Positions 37,100 to 49,020 of a stretch of 64,000 bases of DNA are shown here, in pieces. A program made the position numbers and the translations under genes. This DNA comes from Blumeriella jaapii (Eukaryota; Ascomycota; Leotiomycetes; Helotiales; Drepanopezizaceae). Numbering within the stretch: the stretch's first letter is position 1; every line of letters begins with the position of its first letter. The stretch lies in contig VWND01000015.1 in assembly GCA_009599575.1 (NCBI GenBank), positions 186,001 to 250,000 on the forward strand, written 5' to 3'. The notes below the pieces were generated by a model. It did no database searches. It was not told where the DNA came from and saw nothing but the letters and a program-made list of their open reading frames with translations.

Positions 37100-40000
37100 A
37101 CCATCGTTTTTTTTGACGTTACTAGCTTTACCAGGGGTCGAAAATACCCTATTACCAGGGCGCGACGACTTCCCAATTTTTTTTATCGAAGAAATTACTG
37201 AAAAAGGCCACGCTTAAGGCGATTCGGAAAAACTTTTCATCGAAACCTTAATTTATTTAGCTAATAAACGAACCCGCGTCGAACAAAAAAAGAACGATAA
37301 ACGTAAAAAAATAAAAAAAATACGAGCTAAAATAAAACAGAAAAAAACTAAGAAAAAAGTTTACGAAATAATTAAAAAATTCGAAAAAACCAAAAAACGC
37401 CGAAACGAATTCCGAAAAAAAGTTAAACAATTTTAACGAAAACTTAACGCTTTCGAAAATATCGAAAAAAAAGTTTTTATACTTTTTAATATCGCCTTAA
37501 CTGAAAAAAGACAGAAAATAATCTAAGCCGGCGATTATTATAGGATATTTTCGGAGCATTACGATAATAATATTTATTGGAAACGATCTAGCATTTTTTT
37601 TAAATATATTATATTTTTTGTAGAAAATACAGCGAATTCGAGCCGAAAAGTACCAAAAATAAAAGACTTCCCAATATATCGAAAGAAAAATATTAAAAAA
37701 GCTTAATTTTTTATTCGGCGTGCAAAGCGAAGCTTCCGCCAAAATAAAAAAATAATATTCTGTACCGATCAAAAGAAAATTGACGCCTGTGTTTTAGCTT
37801 TCGACGATAAAATAAAAAAAAAGTGGACCGGATACGAACGACGTTTTACGAATATTCGAATTATATGGAACGATTTTAAAAAATGGATATTGGATTTTTT
37901 AATAAATACGGAAAATCGAAAAATCGCGGCCTCGAATTCATATAATAAGGCGAAGCAAAAAGAATATAAATTAATTAACGATTTCGTTGCTTATTTGGAT
38001 AATTTCGAACAGCAGTTGCAAATAATAAACGATGCGACTAAAAGAAGAATGCTTTTCGCAAAACTCCGATTTACTTTTCGAAAAGAAATTATTAAACGAA
38101 GTAATATTGCAGCTATAAGCTCGTACGAAAAATTGGTATTAATCGTTTGTTATATCGAAAATGCTAATAAAATTATTAACGACGAAACGAAAAATAATAA
38201 ACGACGAAACGAACGCAAAAAAAAAAAGAAGAAAAAAACTTATATTTACGATTAAAACTTAAAAGCTAAAACAAATATATACCGTTTTCGATTCGAAAAT
38301 ACGTTATAAAAAGAAAAACGAAAGCGAAAAAACGATAATTTTAATAAAATCCTTTGGAATTTTAAAATTCTTAACGATTTTTTTTATTTTTCGAAATGCA
38401 ATCGCTGTTAAAAAAAAGGGCATCGCATAGCCAATTGTTCAAAAGTCGAATATTATAAATGCAACAAAAAAGAATATATAACCTTAAACTGCTCCGAAGC
38501 TAATAAATCTAAAGATTCGGAAAAAGCTTTCGCTCGATTTTAATTTCGTCGCTGCTAACAAAATCGAGCGAAGAAAAAAAGCAGAAAATAATAATTTCAG
38601 TCGAAATTAAAAAAGCTAAAAGCGAAACTCGTACGAAACGAGCTTTTATCGACTGCGGCGCGGAAAAAAAACTGCGTAATTCAAAAGTTATTAATTAAAT
38701 ATAAATAAAAACCAATTTAAAAACGTATTAATTTATTTACGGTTAAGAAAAAAAAAGTAATTATTTACGGCACGCATACGCAATTTATTCGCGCTATTAA
38801 TAATTATAAAACAATTAAAAAGATATAGAGCGATTTCGTGGCTTGCGATATAAATATCTCAGAGATTTTATTTATTTTAGAATTCCTTTGGTTGCGAAAT
38901 ATCGACCCCGTTATAAGCTTTCGAATTAAATCGTGGCGATACCCAGTCGAACGCTTACAGCTTAATTTCGTTATAGTTAAACGTTTCAAAAAGGAATCCA
39001 AAAGAAAGTAAGCGTTTTGTATCGTTTTAAAAAAAGCTATTGAAAAACAGCATTAATTACTTTTTAAATACGACGATTACGCCGACGTATTCGACGATAC
39101 CGCCGCGGTTACTCTAGCTTTTTATTATTTTATGAAGTATCGAATAGATTTCGCGGAAAGGAAAAACCTTTTTTGGAAATCAATTTATTTTTTATCGAAA
39201 TTTAAATTTACCGAATTACGCGAATATTTCGATTCGAGCTTAAAAAAAGGCTGGATAAAAAGGTTTATTAGCCTTGCCGACGCACCGGTAATATTTATAC
39301 CGAAAAAAAACGGAAGTTTACGATTATGCGTCGATTATAAGGGTCTAAACGCAGTTACGGTTAAAAATCGAATTTTTTTACTTTTTATAAGCGAAACTTT
39401 AGATCGTTTGAAAAAAGCTAAAAATATTTATTAAGCTAAATCTTATTTAAGCGTACCACCGCCTTCGAATAAAAAAGAAAGATGAGTGGAAGATTGCGTT
39501 TCGCATTCGTTACGGACATTTCGAATACTGCGTATTACCCTTCGGCCTTTCGAACGCATTAGCAACCTTTTAAGCATATATTAATCAAGCTTTAGTCGGT
39601 TTAATAAATATTACGTATATAATTTATTTCGACGATATTTTAATATTTTTCGAAAACCCCGACGATTATATAAACGCGGTAAAAAAAATTCTCGAAAGAT
39701 TCCGTGCTAATAAATTTTACGAAAATCTGAAAAAATATGCTTTCGATACGAATACGGTTAAGTTCCTAGGCTTCGTCGTTATTTCTACGAGAATTGAAAT
39801 GGATCCAAAAAAAATGGATAGTATTCGGAAATGGCTCTTTTTTATTATATAACGAAATATTCAAATGTTTTTGGGTTTTATCAACTTTTACAAACGTTTT
39901 ATTAAAAACTACGCTAAGTTTTGCCGATCTATTATAAATTTTTTAAAAGAAATATAATAAAGAAAAATGTCGGGCCTCTTTCGTTTTTTATTCGAAGCGA

Positions 40001-42330
40001 AGTTCGCTTTTTTACTTTTAAAAGAAAAGTTTTGCCAAGCACCGATTCTACGCTATTTCGATTTTCGATTGAAAATCCAAATCGAAACAAACGCTTCGAA
40101 ATTCGCTATAGGCGGAATATTATTTTAATTATTCGGAAAGGGTGCGAGGGCACGTTGATATTTTATCGCGTATTATTCGAAAAAGCTTTTTTTTATAAAA
40201 CAAAAATACGAAGTTTACGACGCTGAGCTAATAGCTATAATTTACGCTTTCAAATAATAAAGTTAATATTTACGTAGCGCTTTTAACGTTATTATTATAC
40301 GTATAAATTATTATAATCTGAAATACTTTTTTACGAAAAAACGTTTAAACGGACGCCAAGCGAAATGGGTCGACGAGCTAGCTGAATACGATTTTGCAAT
40401 CGAATATAAAACAAAAGTTTTTAATCCGGCGAATGGTTTTTCCCGCCGGCCAAATTTAAAAAAAAATTTAAAAAAAAATAACGAACAGCTGCCTACGCTG
40501 CATCGTAAATTAAAACTAGCTTATTTAAAAAATTTTAGAATGTTTTTCGCAATAAAAACACGCTTAAAATCGAAGCATAAACCATTTCGCGCCGATAAGT
40601 ATTCGGAGCTTTTATTAACGGGATCAGAAGGTAAAAAGCAAGCGGAAAGGAGTTAAATAAAAGGTTTTTTCGCCGGATTGTTTTTTGCTAATATTACTAA
40701 TTGCAAATAATATATATCACGAAGCGTAGCCGCTGTGTTGTTATAATCCGAAACGGCTAATAACGAGCTAATAGAACCGATTCATAAGACTATTTTTAAG
40801 TTGCAAAAATCTGATTTTTTTGTATTATAAAGGACGTACGAATCGGCCTCGCAAAGCAGTCGAGCCGGGTCCGAAGGATATTGGCGTATAGGCCAAAATA
40901 AATTATTACGTTACAAAAAACGTGCGTATATTCCGAATAAAAGCGCTATTAAAAGCGAAATATTAAAAATTAATTACGACGATCCGACCGCCGGTTATTA
41001 AGGCTTTCGGCGAACGCTAAAACTGGTCGAAAAAAAGTATTTCTGGCCTGGTTTACGAAGCGACGTAAAGCGTTACGTTAATACGTATGGAAAATGCCAG
41101 AAAAGCAAGCTTAGAAAACACCGACCCTATGGCGAGTTAGCTTTTTTTTCGATCCTTACGAAATTTTAGAAAAAAATAATTATAAATTTTATTACGAATT
41201 TACTTTTTAGCAAAAAACGAGATCGTGTTTACGATTCGATATTCGTTATAATAAACCGATATACGAAGCTATCGAAATATATATCGATACAAAAAACGAT
41301 TTCAGTCCCAGATTTGGCTAAAATATTTATACAACACGTTTACAAAGATTTTGGCTGCTTTAAAAGAATTATTATAAACAAAAAGTCAGTTTTCATTAGT
41401 AAATTCTGGTTTTCAGTAATATTTTATTTATAAATACGACGTCGATTAAATATCGTTTTCTATTTTTAGACCGATGGCCAAACGGAACGTCAAAATCAAA
41501 TTTTAGAATTTTATTTTCGTACGTATTGCGATTATCGACAAAACGATTAGGCTACGAAGCTTGCTTTAGCCGAGTTTACGTATAATAATTCGATACACGC
41601 TTTTACGGGTTTTATTTCTTTTCGCATATTATACGGCTTTTATTCAGAATTTGGTAGCAACGTCGAAAACGACGTCGTAAAAAGAGGGGTACCGTCAGCG
41701 GAAAAACGAATTAAAATATTGCAAAAAGAAAAAGAAGTATTTAATAAAAAGCTAAAAAAAGCCAACGCGAATTATAAAAGGTTTTACGACGTTAAATACA
41801 AAAAAACTAGATTTTAAATAAGCGACAAAATATTATTATCGATTAAAAACCTCCGACAGCTGCGACTTTTTCGAAAGCTTTTAAATAAATATTTAAAGCT
41901 TTTCAAAATTAAGCGAGTTATATACGAGCACGGCCAAACTTATTAATTCGAGCTTTTTTTTTAATATTGTATTTACGATATTTTTTACGTTTTTTTACTA
42001 GAATTTTGGCAGGATCGGAACGATACCGAGCCGAAAAATAGTATAATAAAATTCTAAGAATCCGAAAAATACGAGATTAAATTAATATAAGCTTATAAAA
42101 ATACAAAAAAGGGCCGATATTATTTGGTGCGATAAAAAGGCTATTTATCAAGCGAAAACTTCTAGAAGCCAGAAAACCATTTTACGAACGCAAAAAAAGT
42201 TGTAGAAAAATACTTAAAAAATACGATAAATAATAGCAACGGAGCAATAACGAATGCGCGCCGTAAAAGCAAAGAAAAAAAAACAAAAATATTTAGAAAA
42301 CCTTAAAACCGCCGTTAAGCTAATTTATTT
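37100..42330 (+). pseudogene. Gag-pol remnant of retrotransposon B
   Basis: Gag includes an open stretch at 37,890-38,255 (SYNKAKQKEYKLINDFVAYL), then zinc-knuckle remnants at about 38,390-38,500 (CNRC, KKGHRIANC, CNKKEYITLNC). A protease remnant FIDCGAE is near 38,650. RT at 39,132-39,830 has FTELREYFDSSLKKGWI, FIPKKNGSLRLCVDYKGLN and VKNR. RNase H is near 40,030-40,300. Integrase at about 40,980-41,730 includes YFWPGLRSDVKRYV, TDGQTERQNQ and FTYNNSIHAFTGF. A chromodomain at about 42,090-42,220 has RYYLVR-stop-KGYLSSENF and KPENHFTNAKKVVEKYLK. Confidence 0.87.
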
Positions 42331-42404
42331 TTATTGTTATTTTTTTTTTTATCGTTATCGCTATTTTTTTCAGATTTAAAAGCAGCGGCAGGCTAAAAAA
42401 AAAA

Positions 42405-43140
42405 TTAATACCAAACGAATTCGCAAAATATTCGATTTATTTCAATTAAGGCTTTTACGATAGCCGTAATCGAATCCTGAATTGCAATTACGATATTTTC
42501 GTAGAAATCCAGAATTTGATTTAACTGGTCAGAATAGGTCCGAGCGACGTTTTCGAAACGTCGGAAGATACGTTTTATATTGGCGTCGTTAAAAGAAGGG
42601 GCCGGCGCAGCCAAAGTTTTTAAAACAGCAATAGCCGCCAAACCGGCAGAAACGGGCGCAGCAGCAGCGGCGGCAGTTCGAGCCGCGGCGCGATTCGCAC
42701 GACCTTCGATTATTATAAAAGCCGAAGCGTTATTCTTTTTTAAACGATTTATATAAGCGTCGTAGGTAATAAGATCGATAAAGGTTTTAGCAAAAGCTTT
42801 GGCTTCGGCAGCAAAAGAAAAAAAAGCGGCAGCGGTTGTAGCAATATCGAAACGATTTATAAAATCGTTAAGACCCGCGAGAAATATTTGCGCCTCGATG
42901 GCGCGTGCGATAAGAATCTGTAGCTAATTAAAAGCGAATCCGAGTAAAAGTTTAAAAGATTTACAGAAAAGCATTAAATATGCGAAGCTTTGCAGCGGTT
43001 GCATTTTACGCTGGAAAGCTCGAAAACGCAAAAAAGCAAAGAGTCCGCTATGATGCTTTTGCGTAAAATCAGACGGGCGCACCGAAAGCAAATAAAAATC
43101 AAAGGCATTTTGAAAGTTCGCGGCAAACGCGGCGAAAAGT
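42405..43140 (-). pseudogene. Antisense extra frame inside retrotransposon B
   Basis: On the strand opposite to gag-pol, between the chromodomain and the 3' LTR, about 245 codons are open except for one TAG (42,924-42,926), which could be a mutated TGG or CAG. The last 78 codons (42,405-42,641) form an uninterrupted frame. Composition is Ala/Phe-rich: ANFQNAFDFYLLSVRPSDF, then AEAKAFAKTFIDLITYDAY, an Ala-rich stretch with RANRAAARTAAAAAAP, and FRRFENVARTYSDQLNQILD, which looks helical. Upstream (43,140-43,230) the same frame meets a stop and a Phe/Leu/Tyr-rich stretch. I recognise no family. Such openness in a heavily mutated block suggests an originally coding frame. Confidence 0.5.
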
Positions 43141-43457
43141 AATTAATTAAGATAAAAAAAAGCTGACGAAAAAATAAAAATAAAAAAGAAGAAAAAGAAG
43201 TTGAGCAGAAAAATGGCGGCTATTTTAAGAAAAAAAGTTTTTTCAAACGAAAATGCGAGCGCTACCGAAAACAAAAAAAACAAAACAGCAGAACAGCTAT
43301 AATTCACGACCAAAAGCGAACGAAACAGTTATAATTCACGACCGAAAGCGGAAGAAACCGCACGTTATTTCGAAGGCGTAACGCACGCTATACACGGAAG
43401 CATACGCATAAAGAAATCAGTCGCTTTTGGGAACCAAAGGCCTAGAAAAGGGGGTAA

Positions 43458-43870
43458 TATTAGAAACTAATATCACGTGTATAAATCAAATGATTCGCCA
43501 AAACCTTTTGCTTTTTACCAACCTTCGAATAATATTTTCTGCGGATAGGCCGTAGAGGCCGGATAATATTATAAAGGCTGGAGATAATATTTAAGTAAAA
43601 TACTTTATAGAAGTGATTGCTAAAAAACCAGTTATTAAGGTTATATTAAGAAGGATGAAAAAAGGTCGGGATGGGAGCTGGAAAAGCATATTAAATGGAG
43701 CTCGCCTGGTTTCTTGGGAAATACTTTTTTCGAGGGCTCCACCCCTCCTTTTGTACTTATACACGCCTTCTACTAGAGATGTAGAAGGTAGAGATCAGTC
43801 TGACTATCAACCCAACCTTATCTGAGCTCTATTGTCTGAACTAGTGTTTCCCTGCCTTTCAATCCTTACA
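43458..43870 (+). repeat. 3' LTR of retrotransposon B
   Basis: 413 bp. The start reads TATTAGAAACT in place of TGTCAGGAACC; the end AATCCTTACA is intact. A polypurine tract AAAAGGGGG (43,446-43,454) lies just before it. The inner part is mutated, the outer (right) part little changed. Confidence 0.9.
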
Positions 43871-45072
43871 TAGTGTTTTCAAAAGCGAAATATACCGACG
43901 TTTAAAGGTTGAAAAGCGTATGTAAAATGGCTAGGAAACCAAAAACAATATATATAAGCTTTTTTTAGCTTTAATACGAATAAATCGTATTTATGCGATT
44001 CGTGGCCGTTTAATAAAAGCAATTTCCACGTTTTATTTGGTTCAAAGTATATATAAGTAATTAAATAATCGGCGTAGCGTAAGATAATTTCGTTGTTAAT
44101 ATAATTAGTAAAAAAGCAATTTAATTGCTCGTTTTTTATTAATTCGTTTCGAATTCAATTGGTTATAATTTTCGTTCCAAAAGTAATAATATACGGCGGC
44201 AAAGTCTTTTTCCCGTCTTTTCGAATAGTTTCGATTATTATAAGCGATTTGCGATTATTAAAAAAGCTTGTATATATTTTTTTTAACCGCAATAGAAACG
44301 ATTATATGTTTTTTCGGAAAGCAGCCAATCCGAGCGCCAGATTCGTTTATATTAAATATCTTTTTTCGGCGAATCGATATTATAACGCGTTATATCTTTT
44401 TTTAGTTGAATAAACCAAATTTGTATATTTTTTTCGGTATGCGAATCGAAGCGTATGCGTTTAATCGGCTTTATGCGAATAGTATAAAGGTCGGGGTTGT
44501 TTTTCAGCTAATTGCGAAACCAGCGTAAAGAAACCGAAGAAAGAAAAGGTGTTTGCGCCTATAATAATATTAGAATAGCTATAGTTTGTATTTAATAACT
44601 TACAGATCGTAAATAATTAATTGCATGAAAAACTATAGTATTAGTTGCGTTTTTATTCCGAGCTTTTATTGCTCGTAGCAATATTAACGAATAGTTTCTT
44701 TTTTTTTGCTTTGGAAGCAACGCTTTATTATGGCCATTATGCCCGTTATAATAGCTTTGCGAATTTTTTTTTTTGTATTTAGTTTATAAACTGATTTGCG
44801 TAATAATTTTTTTTTTACGCCGAAAATACGCGCTGCAGTAATAGCAGAGGTAATTCGGCTTTTTTTTTTTTTTTAAATCGTCGGTTTGGCCAAATAAACA
44901 GCCAGGCTTGCGCGTTTCCGAATGCGATATCGTATGCAGTTTTAGTAGCATAAGGGCCGAAATAATTAGACGTTATTTTGAAGGATCCGAATATGGGGGT
45001 GGTGGGAATTTTTAAATAGTAGAAGTGTATGAATTGTACGCGTTTACAGTGTAAAATTCTCGTTTTTGCTAT

Positions 45073-45164
45073 CTGAGATGAAACACTTGAATGCAATGGG
45101 ACACTTGCTTTTCCCCATATTATTCGAGTGCCCGCAGAATAAATGTGGGAAGGCAGCCCACTAT
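45073..45164 (-). repeat. Right terminal inverted repeat of the pogo-type element
   Basis: Partner of the left repeat, ending CCCACTAT and followed by TA at 45,165-45,166. The ordinary GC-richer sequence resumes directly after it. Confidence 0.88.
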
Positions 45165-45837
45165 TAAGTCGTACATCGTAGAAAGTTTTGCAAACCGTAT
45201 GCGTACGGGGCCGGTCGTGCATGCATCGAAGCGATGCGGTGCCGAACACACTCTCTGCCTCAGCTTCAACACTCGCATTTCTGATCGGCATTTCAGAAAA
45301 TTTTCTTGATGAAAAGACTGAAGCGAAGGCTCGTAGCCCGCGCCTCGCACAGGCTCAGAGATCCGTCTTCGCTGGCCAAGGGAGGTGCACATCCTACAGT
45401 ACTGTACAAGGGAATACCGAGGGCCATTTCCCAGGCAAAGCCCTCGATCGATGTTCAAGTCCAAATCCAAGCAAGCGATTGCACCCAGAAAAATGAACAA
45501 AATAATATAATAGGCCCATCGGGGTCTGCGCGTACTGTACTGTAAATACCGAGATCATCCGAGATGCTGTGACTCGCCTTGCAGGCGCCTGAGGCAACGC
45601 TCTTGCGTGATGTGCAACGCACCTGATGCTGAGTTCTTGGTTCTTGCTGTCAGCTCTGCTCACTCTCCCATCACAAACCGAACAGGAGGGGGTGCGGGAG
45701 CGCTATGTCGAGGAGCACGTTCCAACACTCCGGAGAATATGGAAGTTCTTGATCAGCTCTCTACTGTACCTAAGGTATGCAAAGACGACGCTAGGGAAAG
45801 AAGCCAGAGGCTGTTCCCGTCAGCAAAGACCGCGGAT

Positions 45838-45868
45838 CCGGTTTGGTATGGTATGGTATGGTATGGGG
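45838..45868. repeat. GGTAT tandem repeat
   Basis: Four to five tandem GGTAT units (ggtatggtatggtatgg). Confidence 0.75.
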
Positions 45869-46104
45869 AGCCGAAACGGCAGCACGCAATACGTCAAGTC
45901 ACAGAAGCGCAACGTGTTGTGAAAGGGAAGAGAAAGGGCCCACGGCGGTCCCGGGAGGGCGAAGGTTCGCTCGCACGTTCGCCGTCATGGTTTCTGCCTG
46001 GCTATATATAACTACCGCTATCCGGGCTGGTGCCGCGATGGCCGTTCCAGATCTTCCAGGCCAGGCCAGACCGGTTCAGCCCTCGGCGGGATTATTCTCC
46101 GTCC

Positions 46105-46157
46105 CCGACGACCCGACGACCCGACGACTCGACGACTCGGCGACTCAGCGACTCAGC
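46105..46157. repeat. 9-bp minisatellite (CCGACGAC type)
   Basis: About six degenerate copies of a 9-bp unit, cgacgaccc drifting to cgactcagc along the array. Confidence 0.7.
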
Positions 46158-49020
46158 CCAGCCGCTCAGGCCAAGAGCGCGACTCGACTCGCCGTCGACT
46201 CGCTGCCCACCACCCAGCCTCATCTCCCTCGTCCCGGGGTCGGGGTTTCATATTTCCGGTGTTCGGGTTCGGACACTGGGATGCGAGGGCTGCACCTCGC
46301 CGCCGCCGCTGCTGCTGGTTCGTGTTCTCGTGTTCCTCGTTCGACGCTCGCGAGGGAGTGAGTGAGAGGCAAGGTGGATGGAGGCCAGTGTGGAGCCGGC
46401 TAATTTCAATATGGTTTTGCTGGAGAAAAACAAAATGCGATTGACCGCTGCGATTGGCCCGGTAGGAGTTGATGTGGTGATCTACGGACAGAGGGGTGGA
46501 TGGTTCTACCGTACTCTGCACAGAGGTTCCTCTCTCACTGTGGCGGCGTTTCTGCCTCGCACGAGGAGATCTCAAGGGTCCGGCCCGTACAGAAGTGTAC
46601 AGTATATACCTACTGTACTGTACCTACCTACGTAGAAGTTCAGTACCGCCATCCTCGGGCCGAACTCCAACAGAGGCCGGGCTGGGCTGGATCGCGCCCC
46701 CCGTGGCCATGCCGTCGTCGTCCGCATCGCGACCGTGGAGGGCGTTGGCGGTAGACTCTGGCTTCCCAGATCAGTTGCGGTGTTGAACTTGAGTCAGATA
46801 TACGATGGATTGCATACCCAAAGTCTGTTGTTGTCCATCAGCGTGGTCACTTGCAGCCGTGCTCGGTAGATAAGCTCTCGGTGTCCCCCTGGTACCCTCG
46901 TTTGTGGGGTCTGTCCGGGCCCGAATAAGAATTCGATGGAACGAGTACGAAAGATTAATTGAAGTGGGGAACTTCTACGCTGTACTGTGTACGGTACGGC
47001 GTACGATAGTACAGTACAGTACAGTACAGTGCTGTACTGACATGGAGTACTATACGATGGTACATCATCCTCCGTGCGAAGTCGCCATGCCATGTCCAGG
47101 CACAGGGCATGTGGAGGTTATTGCCCGTCCAGGTCCAGGTTGGCGGCGTCGCCACTCGATCTTCGACCCCGACGTCGCGGCGATACGGTATGATTAAGGC
47201 GACCCAGAAAGGCCTCGATCCTCGATCTCATCCATCAGAGGATCGCGAGGAGTGGGACCCGAGAAAACGATTCGGCGTGCTCATGTCGGCATCACCTGCA
47301 GAGAACCCCCCCGTGCCTAGACGGTCCGGCCGCAGGCGGGATGACGGAAAGGCTGGAGCCCGCGGGGGCCGACGTGTTGTTCGCGCGGCAACTGTCCGGT
47401 ACTAGTATGTACAGTCTGAACAGTAGGTTACAGCATCTGTTCATCTGTCGCGTACCGATGGGCTCAGCATCTCGCGATATCGATCCGGATGGAGATGCGC
47501 GTGTGGTTGCCGTGGCCGCCATCACCGCCATCACCACCGGAGAGCGCGCGTGGACAGCTTCCAGGTGGCCGCTCCGCATGTGAAACGCTCGTTGCACTGT
47601 GTACATTTCTGCACAGCACATGCCGCACCCACAGCTGCAAAGACGTTTGACATACAGGACCAGAGACCAGGCAGGCCGCGAGGTCTCCGCCTCATTCATC
47701 GTACTCGCTCCTCGCGCCTTCGTTCCTCTTGCGAGCGGCGGCATGGCAGCAGGTGATCGCGATACCATTCGGTACAGTACAGTATGTCCTGCCCGACGCT
47801 GGGGCGCGATGAATGGTCACCGTCACGGTCACGCAGCCCACGGCATGGCGACGCACTCGGGTCATCCTCTGGTCATCCACGCAATGCACACCGCCCAGTT
47901 GCAGTGCAGTACTGTACACGCCGCCGACGCTGCATGCGCGCAGCACCGCAGCACACGTTCTGATCTCTCGTGGAGCTCTCATGTTGGGTTCGGCGGGGTT
48001 GGGTTCGGCGGGGTTGCGCTCGCAGCGGTGCCGTGTCTCCATCCGTCCATACAGTCCTGTATCGTCGAAGCAGCGAGGGAAGCACACACGCATCATGCGC
48101 GCGCACACCCGCGAGATCTGGGTGTGGTTGACTTGTATGTGTACTGCACTGCTGGCTGCGAATGCCTTCACTCGCTACGGGGACCAGGATGCAGGTCGGT
48201 GGTTCTGATGCGCGTGTGTCAGCGGGATGGACGGCCGAGTATAGTATGTACTGTGTGTGCAGTACACACGGTACTGTAGATACTCTTTACCGACAATAGA
48301 GCCCCATTGACCCATTTACCGCCGCGAACTGGACGGTACGTAAATAAAGGAGCGGATGCGTGGGGATCCTCACCAGTCTGAATAATGCCATGGCCCGACG
48401 GCCGTCCCATCCTTGTCTCACGTAGAACGCGGCGGTGTCTGAGCCGTCGGTTGTCAGGAGCTGTGGCTGGAGAAATTGCATCCTGCGCGCCCAGACGCTA
48501 CACCAGGGGCTAGCCCGGTTGTCTCTAGCGGCTCGCTTGGCTCCGTGGTCGTCGACTCTGTGCCAGCAGCGCGCCCGAGCATCCCGCCCGATCCCCGTCT
48601 TCTCCCTCCTTTACCCTTTGCCTATGTATGTACTGTACAGTACTCACTACTCACCATCCACCGACGACGACAACAACCACCACCACCACCACAACAACAA
48701 CAACAAAACAATCACAAAACAACAACACAACCCATAAGAACAACCCACAACAACTACAACCACTACCACAACTGCTTCATCCCCCCCCCTCCTCCCCCTC
48801 GCCGTCGCTCGCCCGCCGCCCGCCGTCCTCCGCCCATTATCGACTCATGTACAGCTCATAGCATCTTCGAACAGCCATACCTCCAGTATTACTCTCTGCC
48901 CTCTCATCCCGCGCGCAGCCCGTCCGTCACGCAGAAGGACTTCTCGACGGTGAGAGAGGCAGACAGACGCAGACGCAAACGCCGACGCCCCCCCCCCCCT
49001 CCCAACCCCCTTCGACGGCG

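Larger units (their letters stand above)
36510..43870 (+). mobile_element. Ty3/Gypsy chromodomain LTR retrotransposon B (RIP-degraded)
   Basis: A 7.4-kb element with two 413-bp LTRs and a perfect 5-bp target duplication TAGTG (36,505-36,509 and 43,871-43,875). It lies in the DDE-domain part of the pogo-type transposase gene. It has gag, zinc knuckles, RT, RNase H, integrase, chromodomain and, unusually, about 1.1 kb of extra sequence before the 3' LTR. Confidence 0.92.
29073..44880 (-). pseudogene. pogo-type transposase remnant in three pieces
   Basis: Reading the minus strand, piece 1 (about 44,880-43,876) gives a Psq-type helix-turn-helix (AITAARIFGVKKKLL), a CENPB-type helix (SLRWFRN...NPDLYTIRIKPI), then DDE-domain blocks: INESGARIGCFPKKH, NRKSLIIIETIRKDGKKTLP, and LLLNGHESHKYDLFV with FQPLNVGIFR. 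Piece 2 (36,509-36,352) continues with HYHASAIQSAMRSFDF and a block ending KTSGI-stop-PV. Piece 3 (29,941-29,073) gives the Lys-rich C-terminal tail ending MQADFIPF. The pieces are split exactly by retrotransposons B and A. At two places where the family has Asp (MDETG, LDGHGSH) Asn is present, as expected of G-to-A change. Stops interrupt all pieces. Confidence 0.83.
28913..45164 (-). mobile_element. pogo/Fot-type DDE transposon carrying two nested LTR retrotransposons
   Basis: Both ends carry the same sequence in inverted orientation, starting ATAGTGGGCTGCC and flanked outside by TA, the usual Tc1/mariner target duplication. Removing the two retrotransposons and one copy of each target duplication leaves an element of about 2.5 kb encoding a pogo-type transposase on the minus strand. 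The block is strikingly AT-rich compared with both flanks, and composition changes abruptly at each inverted repeat. Differences between repeat copies inside it are transitions, consistent with RIP. All encoded genes are broken. Confidence 0.85.
45165..49020. other. GC-rich gene-free stretch upstream of AUR1
   Basis: 3.9 kb between the transposon nest and AUR1. Long frames overlap on both strands, as expected of GC-rich DNA, with no domain I recognise. It holds many TACTGTAC/GTACAGTAC words, for example near 45,397, 45,534, 46,600-46,625, 46,980-47,040, 47,772, 47,915, 48,236-48,290 and 48,630. Before AUR1 come CAC/CAA-rich (48,676-48,770) and C-rich (48,781-48,800 and 48,987-49,001) tracts, probably its 5' leader. 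Confidence 0.5.

Noticed and set aside
44815..45291. 158-codon minus-strand frame spanning the right inverted repeat
   Set aside because: It crosses the element border, and the transposase similarity lies in another frame.
45120..48740. Many frames of 90-226 codons upstream of AUR1
   Set aside because: Open on both strands because the DNA is GC-rich; contain translated TACTGTAC repeats and no domain.
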